From positions 1 to 32,280 of IMG/VR virus record IMGVR_UViG_3300037485_001059: a stretch of 32,280 nt of DNA; one strand, 5' to 3'. This DNA is from a virus. The notes beneath the pieces were generated by a model. That model was not told the origin of the DNA and did not search any database. It saw only the letters and a list, made by a program, of their open reading frames with translations. Made by a program: the position numbers and the translations under genes. Of the stretch, positions 1 through 9,517 are shown in pieces. Within the stretch, counting starts at the first letter, position 1. The number at the start of each line of letters is the position of its first letter.

Positions 1-630
1 ATCATCTGTAATAATATTTGTAACATTATTATTTCCATCATCACCAAGAGTAACAGAACTACCAAATAACTCTAAAGTTCCATTTCCACCAAGCGAATTT
101 ATAGAAAGAATTTCATTTCCATAACTTAGTATTTCGCTACTACCCTTTCCTGCATTTATCTTTAGTCCTCTGTTTGATAAACCAAACACATGATCAACAG
201 CAGCACCAAAGGTGGAGCCTCCTGCAACAACAAGAGTAGATGCAGAAATACCCGCGGATGCATCCAAGAGTCCTGTAAAGTATGATGTTGTTCCTTTTAG
301 CGTTCCAGCAAGAGTTACGCCACCTGATGCGGAGATACCTGCATTGAAAGTATTTAAAGCAGTAAATACATTTGTACCACCAACAGTAACACCAAAAACA
401 TTACCTGTAAGACCATTGAATGTTGATACGTAATCACCAACCGGTCCAGTATTTCCCTGAATACCTTGAGGACCAGTAGGACCTGCTGGTCCTGTTGCAC
501 CAGTTGCACCAACAGTACCACTGCCACCTGAAACATAAATATCCCACCCAGTGCCATTCCATTGCCACGAACGACCACCATATGTGTATATTTCGTTTAG
601 TGCTGGTGATGATGGGAAATCTATTGCCAT
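1..630 (-). CDS. Collagen-like tail fibre/adhesin protein, N-terminal part (cut by window edge)
   Basis: The frame is open from ATG at 630 to the window edge, giving 210 residues with no stop, so only the N-terminal part is present. It begins MAIDFPSSPALNE, followed by a WQWNGTGWD segment typical of the N-termini of phage collagen-like fibre proteins. About nine Gly-X-Y triplets (GATGATGPAGPTGPQG and onward) follow, then the linker DYVSTFNGLTGNV and beta-rich sequence containing GLLDASAGISAS. The linker and the GLLD segment recur in the neighbouring fibre genes. It probably forms a trimeric virion fibre or decoration. It starts 7 nt after the stop of the upstream 958-residue gene, with no clear Shine-Dalgarno (SD) sequence, so it is probably translated from a shared late mRNA. 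The fibre class is secure by composition; the exact virion position is not known. Confidence 0.8.
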   Translation of the reverse strand, partial: MAIDFPSSPALNEIYTYGGRSWQWNGTGWDIYVSGGSGTVGATGATGPAGPTGPQGIQGNTGPVGDYVSTFNGLTGNVFGVTVGGTNVFTALNTFNAGISASGGVTLAGTLKGTTSYFTGLLDASAGISASTLVVAGGSTFGAAVDHVFGLSNRGLKINAGKGSSEILSYGNEILSINSLGGNGTLELFGSSVTLGDDGNNNVTNIITDD

Positions 631-637
631 GTGTTAA

Positions 638-3514
638 TTACCAGAACCTAAGAGTACGCCACATTTCCTGTCCGTTATGACGCATAATATAAAGATACTT
701 CAATCCATCAGCAGTAGTTACAATTTCCATACGACTACCAATAATTGCATTACCTTGTGCATAAGGAGTTGTAGTTTCACCATTTACTTGGAATGTCTGC
801 AAATCCAATGAATATACTCTTCCTGTTGCATCTTTAGTAAAGAAGTAAGTGTCTTCTCCATCGTAAACAAACATGGATCCAGTGGTAAGAGTAACTGTTT
901 GTGGTGTGAACACTGGAGATATATCCCATGTGTTTGAAGGAATATCATAGATATCATATCCGTTACTTGCACCACCACGATTTGAGATCAACCATCGTCC
1001 TGCCTTGGCAGTATCAGCAATACCATATAGCCATGTAATATTTGTTCCCAATCCTCGTGCTGCAATCTCATATATTACATAGACCGAGGTTGTATCGGTA
1101 GTTACAGCAGATGCAATAGTCATTACTGTAGCAGTATTAGAAGTAATAGCAATTTCGTTTCCTATACCTGTACCTGCAACAATTCTTACACGCTTACCTG
1201 CAAGAATATTTGTTGTCCAGTTCTTATTGGCATCAGTAATAGTTGTAGATACACCACCAGTAGTAACAACACCAAACGCATCTAAAATCTCATACTTCGT
1301 AGTTGCATCGGGTGTTGCAACACCCCATGATGCCACAGTAAGAGTGGTGGCTGTATTTGATGTAATTGTAGATTCGTTGCCAATTCCTGTTCCACAAACA
1401 ACTCGTACTTTGCAGTTTATCCATTGATTAATATTCCAATTTTTAGTGGAGTCAACAAGAGTCGTAGCAGTTCCAGATGTTGCCCAACCGTCTCTTTGTT
1501 TGGTCAATACCTTATTTGTTTGCACAGATCCAAAACAATTGATTTCTTGAATTACATAACGACTTGTTCCGTTTACTGCCGCAGTAATATTAGGAACTGT
1601 AATTGTTGTAGCAGTATTTAAAGTAATTCTTCTACTCTGTATTGTTGGAGTAATACCACCAGTTTGAATATGAACAATCTTTCCTATATGTTCATTGACT
1701 TCCCATGTCGCAGCTGCATCTACAAGTACAGTCACAGACTGAGAACTTGCAGCGGTTGGAGATGCCGCAGCAGCAGCATTTGCAGCAATAGAGAAAGTAG
1801 TCTGTGAGCCTATACCAATAGTTGGAAACACTGCATTAAAGGTAGTTTCTGTAGCACAACCCGCAATAGTTACCGATTCACCATGACGGAAATCGTGATT
1901 CGTAGCAGTTGTAACCACTGCACTTTTTCCAGTAGTTACAGTCAAAGTTAATGATGTACCACTACCACCTGTAGTGGCACTACTGGTAATATCAGCATAG
2001 TTGATGCCACTGTTTGCAAGTTGAACAGAAGTAACTGCACCACCTGTTGTTACCCCTGTCACATAAGCAGTAGCAAGAGTTCCTGTTGTAGAAAGAGTAA
2101 CAAGATCACCAACAACATAATTTGTTCCTGCTGCATTCACTGCAACAGTTAAAATTCCAGTGGCATTAAATACAATACCAGATATCGCATATCCTTCATG
2201 TGGTGCGCCATATGAGACACCAGCATATGGAGTTGCAGAAATATTTCTAGCAATTCCTGTATCACTCATATGACCAGTTGACCAAATATCTGCTTCTACT
2301 CCATATTGCAAAAGTGCAGAACTTGCATTTCCCGACAACCACAATTTATCAGTATCTCCATATATTGCATATTGTGAAGTTGCATCAGGTGTGATATTCC
2401 ATTTTCTAGAAATAAACATGGTTGTATTATTGTGTCCAACGATTCTTCTTCGTTGTCCAATACCAGTACCACTTGTAATACGAACCTGATAATTTGCATA
2501 ACGATCATAACCCATCGTTACACCACTATTTACTAGTGTTCGTGTGGTTGCAGACGATGCAGTGAGTCCACCGACATATGCACCTGCGGCTTCACCTGTT
2601 CGATCTATGGAAAAATCCGTTCCCAATGCTGTGGTTAGGTGACCACCAATAGGTGTCTTGGTCATCCATGTATCAGTTAAAATATCATAAAATTGCATGG
2701 AAGCAAATGGAGTTGCTGCTGCGGATGAGATTAACCACAACCCACCAGCAAGAATAATATAAACAGAACTTTCGTCAGGAGTAACATCCCATGCTGTATC
2801 AACAGTTAATACCGATGATTCAATGACATAATGTGTTTGTGATCCTGCTGTTGTAGCAGGAACTGCATATGGAGGAACAGCAGAAAATCCTGTATTGTTG
2901 AAGGAATCAATTGCTTGAAAATTGGTATCCATGAAAGTCAATGAAGTCGTATCATTGTATGAAATTCTACGAATTTGTGTTTGACCTGTACCATATACCA
3001 AACGACATTGGTAACCATCCCATTGATTGACTCTCCACTTCTTTGTAGAGTCTGCAATAGAAACTAGTGATGTGGTATTGGTAAATGCAGTGATGACACC
3101 AAAGTCTGCAATTTCTGCATCAGCAAGTTCAGTAATAGTGCGCTCTTGTCCTGCACCTTTACCTGCAATAATACGAATTTTAATATTATCAGGTAGATGT
3201 GAGTGGCGACTAAATCCTGCTACAGTAATAGTAGTAGATGATGCTGTAACAGCATGACCACGATATCCTGAGTATGCTGAATATTTCAGACTAACGGCTG
3301 TGAGTGGAGCAATATTGGGAGCAGCACACTCTTGCCATGTATCAGCATATGTGTCATATCTCCACATAGCCTGAGCAACAAGATAGTACATATATCGTGC
3401 AGAAAGATCACTTGAAGCAAGGTTAGAAGTTGCAGAAGTTGCTGTAGGAGCAAAACGCATCCATTCAAATACTGGTAGATCTACTTGTGTTTTTAATAAA
3501 TTTGTTACTGCCAT
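638..3514 (-). CDS. Large repeat-rich virion structural protein with Kelch-like motifs
   Basis: A 958-residue protein with no confident family match. It contains two intertwined repeat types. The first is a short Kelch-like motif ending in aspartate/asparagine-Thr-Trp (MWRYDTYADTW at 50-60, YDILTDTW, YDIPSNTW), which suggests beta-propeller blades. The second is a module of about 70 residues built around VRIV-GTGIGNE-ITSNTATT, present in about six copies; the last two are exact-length 73-residue neighbours (residues 676-748 and 749-821). The start has a good SD (AAGGAAA, about 7 nt upstream). Thr/Ala/Val richness, lack of enzymatic motifs and position between fibre genes point to a virion surface or tail protein. 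Large Kelch-like structural proteins are known from marine T4-like phages; assignment here rests on that analogy. Confidence 0.75.
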   Translation of the reverse strand: MAVTNLLKTQVDLPVFEWMRFAPTATSATSNLASSDLSARYMYYLVAQAMWRYDTYADTWQECAAPNIAPLTAVSLKYSAYSGYRGHAVTASSTTITVAGFSRHSHLPDNIKIRIIAGKGAGQERTITELADAEIADFGVITAFTNTTSLVSIADSTKKWRVNQWDGYQCRLVYGTGQTQIRRISYNDTTSLTFMDTNFQAIDSFNNTGFSAVPPYAVPATTAGSQTHYVIESSVLTVDTAWDVTPDESSVYIILAGGLWLISSAAATPFASMQFYDILTDTWMTKTPIGGHLTTALGTDFSIDRTGEAAGAYVGGLTASSATTRTLVNSGVTMGYDRYANYQVRITSGTGIGQRRRIVGHNNTTMFISRKWNITPDATSQYAIYGDTDKLWLSGNASSALLQYGVEADIWSTGHMSDTGIARNISATPYAGVSYGAPHEGYAISGIVFNATGILTVAVNAAGTNYVVGDLVTLSTTGTLATAYVTGVTTGGAVTSVQLANSGINYADITSSATTGGSGTSLTLTVTTGKSAVVTTATNHDFRHGESVTIAGCATETTFNAVFPTIGIGSQTTFSIAANAAAAASPTAASSQSVTVLVDAAATWEVNEHIGKIVHIQTGGITPTIQSRRITLNTATTITVPNITAAVNGTSRYVIQEINCFGSVQTNKVLTKQRDGWATSGTATTLVDSTKNWNINQWINCKVRVVCGTGIGNESTITSNTATTLTVASWGVATPDATTKYEILDAFGVVTTGGVSTTITDANKNWTTNILAGKRVRIVAGTGIGNEIAITSNTATVMTIASAVTTDTTSVYVIYEIAARGLGTNITWLYGIADTAKAGRWLISNRGGASNGYDIYDIPSNTWDISPVFTPQTVTLTTGSMFVYDGEDTYFFTKDATGRVYSLDLQTFQVNGETTTPYAQGNAIIGSRMEIVTTADGLKYLYIMRHNGQEMWRTLRFW
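1052..1489 (-). repeat. Two tandem 73-codon repeats inside the 958-residue structural gene
   Basis: Residues 676-748 and 749-821 are both exactly 73 residues and align without gaps over the core: K-N-W, VRVVCGTGIGNE against VRIVAGTGIGNE, then ITSNTATT against ITSNTATV. More diverged copies lie earlier in the protein (around GTGQTQIRRI, SGTGIGQRRRI and GGITPTIQSRRI). The DNA of the two copies has diverged, so this is an old protein-level duplication. Confidence 0.8.
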
Positions 3515-3527
3515 ATTATTTCCTTAA

Positions 3528-4166
3528 TTATGTAAATGAAAGTTTGGATCGAATTGCGGATGCATAACAGGCTTGAGCATCATTGGCTACACGCCATAAT
3601 TGATGAACAGGTCCTTCCAGAATTGATGCCGTAGTTACAGTACTCAAAACATATGGATTTCCTGATTGTGCTGCCATATTTTGCGCTGCTATTTGATTAC
3701 TGACGGATGCGGTAACTGTTCCCGAAACAGTAACAGAACCTGAAACAGGAATAGATGCATTAAGTTCAGTTGAGTTGGCTGTATTAGCAGTTCCAATGGC
3801 TTCGATAGTTACTCTTTGTCGTAATTTACTGTCTACAACAGCATTGCTTTCAAGCAATTTATTCATACGGCGAAGAAGAGTAGCAAGACTCTCTTCATAA
3901 CTTTCTACATCAATGTAAATTTGCAATGCATCAGTTGCATTCATGGATGCTGTATTATAATCTAAAGTCAGCACATTGCTAGAAAAACTTACCGCACCAT
4001 TTGTAGAATCTGCAAAATTATAAATTATTGTGTTTGCAGTGGTATTGGTAATAAGAAGAATATTGGCTAATGTAATGGTATATTGAAGACCAGTAAAAGT
4101 TATGGTCTTTGCTGCGGGATTAAAAATGTATCCACCTACTATATCCGTTCCAACTAATCTTTTCAT
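3528..4166 (-). CDS. Putative virion structural protein (212 aa)
   Basis: The start is ATG at 4166 (MKRLVGTDIVGG) because AAGGAAA sits 5-6 nt upstream; a longer reading from 4205 would overlap the upstream gene by 23 nt and lacks an SD. The N-terminal half is beta-rich (YIFNPAAKTITFTGLQ, then ALQIYIDVESYEES). A short helical segment (LATLLRRMNKLLESNA) follows, then a low-complexity Ser/Thr/Val beta stretch (SGSVTVSGTVTASVS), and a C-terminus containing GPVHQLWRVANDAQAC. No enzymatic motif, signal peptide or membrane segment is visible. Position among fibre genes, with a consensus late-promoter box immediately upstream (4180-4187), suggests a late structural protein, possibly a fibre connector or baseplate accessory. 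The function is not recognised. Confidence 0.65.
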   Translation of the reverse strand: MKRLVGTDIVGGYIFNPAAKTITFTGLQYTITLANILLITNTTANTIIYNFADSTNGAVSFSSNVLTLDYNTASMNATDALQIYIDVESYEESLATLLRRMNKLLESNAVVDSKLRQRVTIEAIGTANTANSTELNASIPVSGSVTVSGTVTASVSNQIAAQNMAAQSGNPYVLSTVTTASILEGPVHQLWRVANDAQACYASAIRSKLSFT

Positions 4167-4179
4167 TTGATTTCCTTTA

Positions 4180-4187
4180 TATTTATA
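4180..4187 (-). promoter_or_regulatory. T4-type late promoter box TATAAATA
   Basis: An exact TATAAATA on the minus strand, 13 nt before the ATG at 4166, overlapping the stop of the 719-residue gene. This is the box recognised by gp55-RNA polymerase in T4. Late initiation about 6 nt downstream would give a leader of about 8 nt. Confidence 0.6.
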
Positions 4188-6342
4188 ACACAGTTGCCAT
4201 AGCAATTACAAACGCATAGTTCACTACTCCATCAGCACCAGTATTGCCTTGGGGGCCCGTAGCACCAGTATTTCCTTGTGGACCAGTAGGACCGGGGACT
4301 GTAGAATCTGCACCAGTGTTACCAGTTACACCTTGAGGACCTTGAGGACCAGTTCCACCAGTGTTACCAGTGACACCTTGAATACCTTGAGCACCCGTTG
4401 CACCAGTATTTCCATGCAAACCAGTTGGACCCGGAACAGTTGAATCTGCACCAGTAGCACCAGTATTTCCTTGTGGACCCATGGGACCAGTTGAACCAGT
4501 AACACCTTGAGCACCTGTTGCACCAATTAATCCAGTATATGTTGGTTGAACCCATTGTGGACTATTACCATCATTAATATAAATGTATTCAATACCAGTA
4601 TCAGAAGACATCCACCGATCACCTTGAGTAGCACCAGCAGGAGAGGATAGTTGATATGAAAAACTAATTCCTCTTAATAACGTCTTAAAATCAGAAAAAC
4701 TTATTGATTTTTCAGTAACATCATCAGGATCAACTTCAGTAAATAATTTAATATATTCAGAAGATATAGTAGAAACTTTTTTATCAACACCAGATGTAAT
4801 GAACCCCAATCCTTTTAGCGTTGTGGTATACATATTTCCACCATCGAGGATGGATTTTTGTAATAATATTACATCACTGCTCTCTGGGTTTTTAACCAAA
4901 GTAAATGCACTACCACCACTGAGGTAATTGACACTAAAAGAATATGTGTTTCCAGATATGAAAGACGTAATACCTGCAAGCGCTTTCAAATTAACAGCAC
5001 CAGTTATGCCATTAATAGAAGTAACATACGGACCAGAAATTCCTGCTCCACCGCCTCCAGAACCACCAGCAATACTAATATCGATATTTTTTCTTCGTTT
5101 GGTGATCGTAATATTATCACCAATAAAATTGATTACACTTGGGTTGCGAATAATTTTATCACCATTCAAACTAACATCAACACCACCACCACCTGGAGTT
5201 GCAAGTACACCAATACGATCTATGGCTTTTTGAATATCATCATTCTTAAATGTATTGAGAACATTTGTAACATGTTCTGAATGAAATGACAATACTCCAT
5301 TATCTAATACAAGAGGAAATTCTGCTTCAAGTACTGGAGATTCTCCAGCAGGACCTTGAGGACCTACGAGTCCATCGTCACCTCGTTCGCCCTTTGCACC
5401 ATTAGAACCCTGAATGCCCACAGGTCCTCGATCACCTTTGTCTCCTTTTTCACCACGAAGACCTTGCAGACCAATGGAGCCTTGAGGTCCAATCGGACCT
5501 TCAGGACCAACTCCACCTTGCTCACCTTGTGTGCCCGGAATACCTTGTGGACCAACCAATCCTTGATCGCCTTGATCACCTTTATCACCCTTGTCTCCTT
5601 GAATGCCTTGCTTACCTTGTAGCCCTTGTGCTCCTCGTGCACCAATATCTCCGTTATCACCTTTTGGACCTTGAGGACCAACTTCTCCTTGAGGACCGAT
5701 TTCACCTTGTGGACCAACTTCTCCTTGAATACCACGATCTCCACGAAGACCTTGAATTCCTTGCTTACCTTGAATACCTTCATCACCCTTGAAACCTTGA
5801 ACACCCATAACTGGTGTTGTTTCTTTAACTATAGTTCGTTCTATAATTTCAATCTTAGTCTTTGGTGCAACTGGTTTTACTTCTGGTAATTTTACTGGTA
5901 CAATAATTTCTTCAAACAGATTTTTAATCTGATGAGAGTTACCATAAAATTTAATAACTTTATTTGTATCTTTTTGAATGAAATAATGCTCACTGATACC
6001 ATGACCAAGTTGCATTTTTTCATCATACGGACAAGAAGAAATTTCTTTCAGTACTTGATTCTGTAATAAAGAACCAATAGGTCTTTTAACCTTGAAAGAA
6101 GTTCCTTGAAGGCCTTCAAAGGTTTGTATTGGAATGAACAAATCTTTAATCTTAGATGCATTACCTTCGATTAGAAATTCTTCACCGTCAGAGTTTCTTA
6201 GATATAATTGTGTTAACCCAGATCCAACTCGTATAATCTTTGGATTTGTCAGATATTCGACAATGTGGTATTCACAGCCTTGCAGCAGTTCTGAGTGCTG
6301 TTTTGCCAGTTTTAAAGATGTTTTGTTCTTTCCGAAGAACAT
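4183..6342 (-). CDS. Collagen-like fibre protein with two chemically different Gly-X-Y tracts (719 aa)
   Basis: Residues 1-150 form a non-collagenous head containing an internal duplication: residues 41-69 (SGLTQLYLRNSDGEE...) and 115-143 (HGISEHYFIQKDTNK...) share G-[LI]-[ST]-x-x-Y, a later GN-x-x-x-IK-x-LF ending and spacing. Residues 180-335 are 52 uninterrupted Gly-X-Y triplets rich in charged residues (GDK, GEK, GDR), typical of a stable triple helix. The middle (about 336-600) is beta-rich with GPYVTSINGITGAV. Near 600-705 a second tract is Thr-rich and neutral (GATGAQGVTGSTG), broken twice by GADSTVPGPTG. The protein ends in a short hydrophobic tail (AFVIAMATVL). It is most likely a trimeric tail or head fibre. 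No SD is seen near the ATG; a late-type box lies exactly 6 nt upstream. Confidence 0.85.
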   Translation of the reverse strand: MFFGKNKTSLKLAKQHSELLQGCEYHIVEYLTNPKIIRVGSGLTQLYLRNSDGEEFLIEGNASKIKDLFIPIQTFEGLQGTSFKVKRPIGSLLQNQVLKEISSCPYDEKMQLGHGISEHYFIQKDTNKVIKFYGNSHQIKNLFEEIIVPVKLPEVKPVAPKTKIEIIERTIVKETTPVMGVQGFKGDEGIQGKQGIQGLRGDRGIQGEVGPQGEIGPQGEVGPQGPKGDNGDIGARGAQGLQGKQGIQGDKGDKGDQGDQGLVGPQGIPGTQGEQGGVGPEGPIGPQGSIGLQGLRGEKGDKGDRGPVGIQGSNGAKGERGDDGLVGPQGPAGESPVLEAEFPLVLDNGVLSFHSEHVTNVLNTFKNDDIQKAIDRIGVLATPGGGGVDVSLNGDKIIRNPSVINFIGDNITITKRRKNIDISIAGGSGGGGAGISGPYVTSINGITGAVNLKALAGITSFISGNTYSFSVNYLSGGSAFTLVKNPESSDVILLQKSILDGGNMYTTTLKGLGFITSGVDKKVSTISSEYIKLFTEVDPDDVTEKSISFSDFKTLLRGISFSYQLSSPAGATQGDRWMSSDTGIEYIYINDGNSPQWVQPTYTGLIGATGAQGVTGSTGPMGPQGNTGATGADSTVPGPTGLHGNTGATGAQGIQGVTGNTGGTGPQGPQGVTGNTGADSTVPGPTGPQGNTGATGPQGNTGADGVVNYAFVIAMATVL
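5338..5805 (-). repeat. Run of 52 uninterrupted collagen Gly-X-Y triplets
   Basis: Counting from residue 180 (GVQ GFK GDE) to residue 335 (GES) gives 52 consecutive triplets with no interruption. In DNA it appears as a 9-nt-periodic pattern with recurring acctt/accag elements. This periodicity also opens spurious long frames on both strands. Confidence 0.9.
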
Positions 6343-6348
6343 TTATAT

Positions 6349-6356
6349 TATTTAGT
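6349..6356 (-). promoter_or_regulatory. Late-promoter-like box ACTAAATA upstream of the 719-aa collagen-like gene
   Basis: ACTAAATA matches 6 of 8 positions of the T4 late box TATAAATA and keeps the TAAATA core. It stands exactly 6 nt before the ATG at 6342, so transcription would begin at or next to the start codon. No SD is within range of this start. Confidence 0.4.
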
Positions 6357-6367
6357 GTCCTATTTCA

Positions 6368-9300
6368 TTAGACGTTTACGCATTCGTAGAACTCACCACC
6401 GTAAGTAAATCCTTGCCCATATCGAGGAGTGCATATAATCGGATAACCAACAACACCATTACCTTCACATGAACTACCAACTCCTAAAGGCATTGTATTT
6501 GGATCTGTACTACATGCTGTATTACCATATGGACCACCACGACCATCATATCCATTATAGGTGTTTCCACGTATTAACATTGCAAATCCAGCTACACGAT
6601 AACCAGAAGCACTCGTTAAAGCCACACCACTAACAAAGGTATTAACATTATATATTTTAAGACCACTATAACTTCCAGCAAAAGTATAAACTCCACTATT
6701 TTCTTCAAATGCAGTATAATTTAACCACCATGTTCCTGTGGTCAACGTTACTCCAGCCAAATTTTGAAACTGTAATTGTATTAATTCACCTACAGGACAA
6801 TTTCCACCAGAACTTCCAGCAATTAGTAAATCTTGATCCCATGTAGTAAAAACTGAACCAGGATATGTTCCATCTGTTTTAGGTTTAGTTTGCCAAATAC
6901 TAGGTGTAACTAAGTATTCTCTTGGTGTTGGAATCCATGCACATGATCCATTATAAGAAATTATATCACCTGCGCACAATCCGTTTAGTGGAAGATTTGG
7001 ATATAATTTATAAATGATTGCAGAACCATCTGCACAGCTACCAGAACTTGTTGTAGAAATGGTTAAAGTATTACCACTTGGAGTTATGTTGATACCAGTA
7101 CCAGCTGCAAGAGTTATGCCACCTGAAAGACCATTGATTGATATTACATAAGGTCCAACTGGACCAGTAGGACCAGTGTTACCAGTTGCACCAGTAGTAC
7201 CTCGAGAACCAGTGCCACCAGTGGTACCAGTAGCACCAGTGTTACCTTGAGGACCAGTAGGACCACACGATCCACTCGTACTAGTATATGAGATTATTAA
7301 CGTATTACCACTCGGAGTTATGCTGATACCAGTACCCGCAGATAAACCTACAGTACCAGTGAGACCATTAATACGACTAACAGTTCCTGATGTTAATGCA
7401 AGAGTTCCACTACTTGCTGGGAAACTAATCGTACTGCCTGTACCTGGAAACCATGATTGTGTTGCACCAACAATGGTACTAAATGATATTAAATTTGATT
7501 CAACACTAAACGTATTATTTGGTGCATCTGTACTTCTAATTATTAATTTTGGTGACTTTGCTGTTATTGTTTGGGTTTGAGTAAATGTATTAGCTAAAGT
7601 TGTTTTTACAACATTTGTAACATTTCCAGTTTCACTAACACCACCACTAGTAATAGACAAAACACCAGTATTACTAATCTGTACAGCACCACTAGAACCA
7701 GTCAATGTAATTCCTGTAGCAGAACTTAAAGTCTGTACACCTGTATTGGTAATAGTGATTGCACCAGTTGAACCAGTCAAACTGATTCCTGTAGAACCAG
7801 TTAGTGATAGAACACCAGTATTAGCAATTGTTAAAGTATTACCAGTTTCAGTTATATTAATACCAGTCGCACCACCCAAACCAACTGAACCCGTAAGTCC
7901 ATTTATATTACGAATAGTCTTACTAATAATAGTATAAGTTCCAAAAAATGGCCAACTTGCGTTTGGGGTATAAGTAAGAGACAAAGCAAGAGGTGATCCA
8001 CTATTAACGACACCAACTGCATCTACAACAATATCTCCAGTATTTCCATTAAAGGTTTGAACACCAGCAGATGCACCAGCACACGAACCAGTAACTGTCG
8101 AATTAATTGTTAATGTATTACCAGAAATACCAAAACTAATACCAGTACCAGCAACCAGCCCAATAATACCAGTAAGTCCACTAAGACTTTCAACACCAGA
8201 TGTTAGACCCGATACTGCAGTAGCAGAAATTATTAGAGTATTACCACTTTTAGTTAAAGTAATACCAGTTCCGGCAGATAAACCAACAGTGCCAGTAAGT
8301 CCATTTATAGAATTTATAATATTAGGAGCACTAATTCCACTTGGTAAATCTAATAGACCATAAATTCTTGCATTAGTAATTAAAGTATTACCAATAACAG
8401 TGGTATTGGATCCTAACCCAAGTGCATCAAATCCAATTACAAGTTCATTGGTTGAATTATTTGTTAATGGTCTGGCCTTATATCCAATAAAGGTACTATT
8501 GTTTGCAATAGTTAATGGTAAAGTATTTGTTATACCTCTATTTGCTCCAGCTTGAAAGCCAATAGCTAAATTATTATCTGAAGTATTTCCAAGATTATTA
8601 AGAGCATTGGCTCCAATAGCAGTATTAAAATTAGGTGTTACAATATCTTCAAGTGCACCAAAACCAATAGCCAAATTAAATGTACCATTTTCATTAGTTG
8701 CCAAGGCACTATTTCCGATTGATACATTAGCCAAAGCAGATGTGGTTTGATTGGTATTATTATTATTGCCAATAGTTAAATTAGTACTATCACCAGAACC
8801 ACCTCTACCAAGTAAAATATTTTGTACAAAAACATCTTTACTTGATTGAAATCCACTTGAAAAAGTTTGTGTAAGATCAAATATATTAGTTATATTTGTT
8901 TTAGCAACATTCTGAACAATACCAGTAGCACCATTGACAGAAATAACATATGGACCGGATATACCATCAGCTCCAGTTGGACCAGTTGGACCAGTATTTC
9001 CATTTGTTCCATTGGCTCCAGTTGGACCTTGTAAACCCTGGTCTCCAGCCTCTCCAACTGCACCTGCAAGATTAACATCCCATAGAGCTAATGTTCCAGA
9101 ACCCGTTCTTCCAAGAACCTGTAAAGATAAAGTTACACCACTATAAGATGCAATAGTTGCTGTAAAATATTGAGATGTGCTACCTGCAACTAATATACTC
9201 TGTGCTTTAGTATATGCTAAACCAGAAGTAACACCAATACTTATTGTGGAGCCTGCAGTCAAAGATCCTAAATCTATCGAAGATGTCGAACTTGTTGCAT

Positions 9301-9508
9301 ATTTATCGCCATCAAGACCTTTTGGACCATCATTTCCAGTATTTCCAGTTGCACCAGTAGATCCAACAGAACCAGTAGAACCTATAGGACCCGTAGGACC
9401 TGTCAAACCAGCAGCAGTAGATCCTGGACCAGTTGGACCTGCTGGACCTTGCGCTCCACCAATTCCATATGGAGAGCCATATACGATTACATTAAGAATA
9501 TCTTCCAT
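6368..9508 (-). CDS. Mosaic tail fibre: collagen tracts, YadA-head-like module, NGLTG repeats, Cys-rich C-terminus (1046 aa)
   Basis: Domain order: a short N-terminus, a collagen-like tract (about 18-68), a beta domain (about 69-148, ending ALWDVNLAGA), a second collagen tract (149-185) and the linker GPYVISVNGATG. Residues 243-395 are a left-handed beta-roll of the YadA-head/Hep_Hag kind (IGNSALATNENGTFNLAIG, LAIGFQAG, FIGYKA, TVIGN), closing with ARIYGLLDLPSGISA. Next come about five copies of the 30-residue unit INGLTG-VGL-AGTGI-SGNTL-I and three shorter TGS/TGA repeats, then a third Thr-rich collagen tract near residue 745-785. The last 200 residues are a globular domain with several Cys (GSSCEGNG, IICTPRYGQG, YECVNV), a plausible receptor-binding tip. 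The combination indicates a trimeric adhesin fibre. No SD is seen; a late-type box precedes it. Confidence 0.85.
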   Translation of the reverse strand: MEDILNVIVYGSPYGIGGAQGPAGPTGPGSTAAGLTGPTGPIGSTGSVGSTGATGNTGNDGPKGLDGDKYATSSTSSIDLGSLTAGSTISIGVTSGLAYTKAQSILVAGSTSQYFTATIASYSGVTLSLQVLGRTGSGTLALWDVNLAGAVGEAGDQGLQGPTGANGTNGNTGPTGPTGADGISGPYVISVNGATGIVQNVAKTNITNIFDLTQTFSSGFQSSKDVFVQNILLGRGGSGDSTNLTIGNNNNTNQTTSALANVSIGNSALATNENGTFNLAIGFGALEDIVTPNFNTAIGANALNNLGNTSDNNLAIGFQAGANRGITNTLPLTIANNSTFIGYKARPLTNNSTNELVIGFDALGLGSNTTVIGNTLITNARIYGLLDLPSGISAPNIINSINGLTGTVGLSAGTGITLTKSGNTLIISATAVSGLTSGVESLSGLTGIIGLVAGTGISFGISGNTLTINSTVTGSCAGASAGVQTFNGNTGDIVVDAVGVVNSGSPLALSLTYTPNASWPFFGTYTIISKTIRNINGLTGSVGLGGATGINITETGNTLTIANTGVLSLTGSTGISLTGSTGAITITNTGVQTLSSATGITLTGSSGAVQISNTGVLSITSGGVSETGNVTNVVKTTLANTFTQTQTITAKSPKLIIRSTDAPNNTFSVESNLISFSTIVGATQSWFPGTGSTISFPASSGTLALTSGTVSRINGLTGTVGLSAGTGISITPSGNTLIISYTSTSGSCGPTGPQGNTGATGTTGGTGSRGTTGATGNTGPTGPVGPYVISINGLSGGITLAAGTGINITPSGNTLTISTTSSGSCADGSAIIYKLYPNLPLNGLCAGDIISYNGSCAWIPTPREYLVTPSIWQTKPKTDGTYPGSVFTTWDQDLLIAGSSGGNCPVGELIQLQFQNLAGVTLTTGTWWLNYTAFEENSGVYTFAGSYSGLKIYNVNTFVSGVALTSASGYRVAGFAMLIRGNTYNGYDGRGGPYGNTACSTDPNTMPLGVGSSCEGNGVVGYPIICTPRYGQGFTYGGEFYECVNV
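8324..8782 (-). repeat. YadA-head-like beta-roll module, copy 1 (in the 1046-aa fibre)
   Basis: Codes for residues 243-395: repeated NxAIG/NLAIG turns ending in LGSNTTVIGN and ARIYGLLDLPSG. Module copy 2 (9950-10423) in the adjacent gene has the same order and the same closing segment. Confidence 0.75.
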
Positions 9509-9517
9509 ATAGTATTA

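Noticed and set aside
3528-4205. Longer start (4205) for the 225-residue reading
   Set aside because: It overlaps the upstream gene and has no SD; ATG 4166 has AAGGAAA at the right distance.
5338-5805. Short regular repeats resembling a CRISPR array
   Set aside because: The repeats are collagen codons (9-nt period, in frame), not identical repeats with unique spacers.
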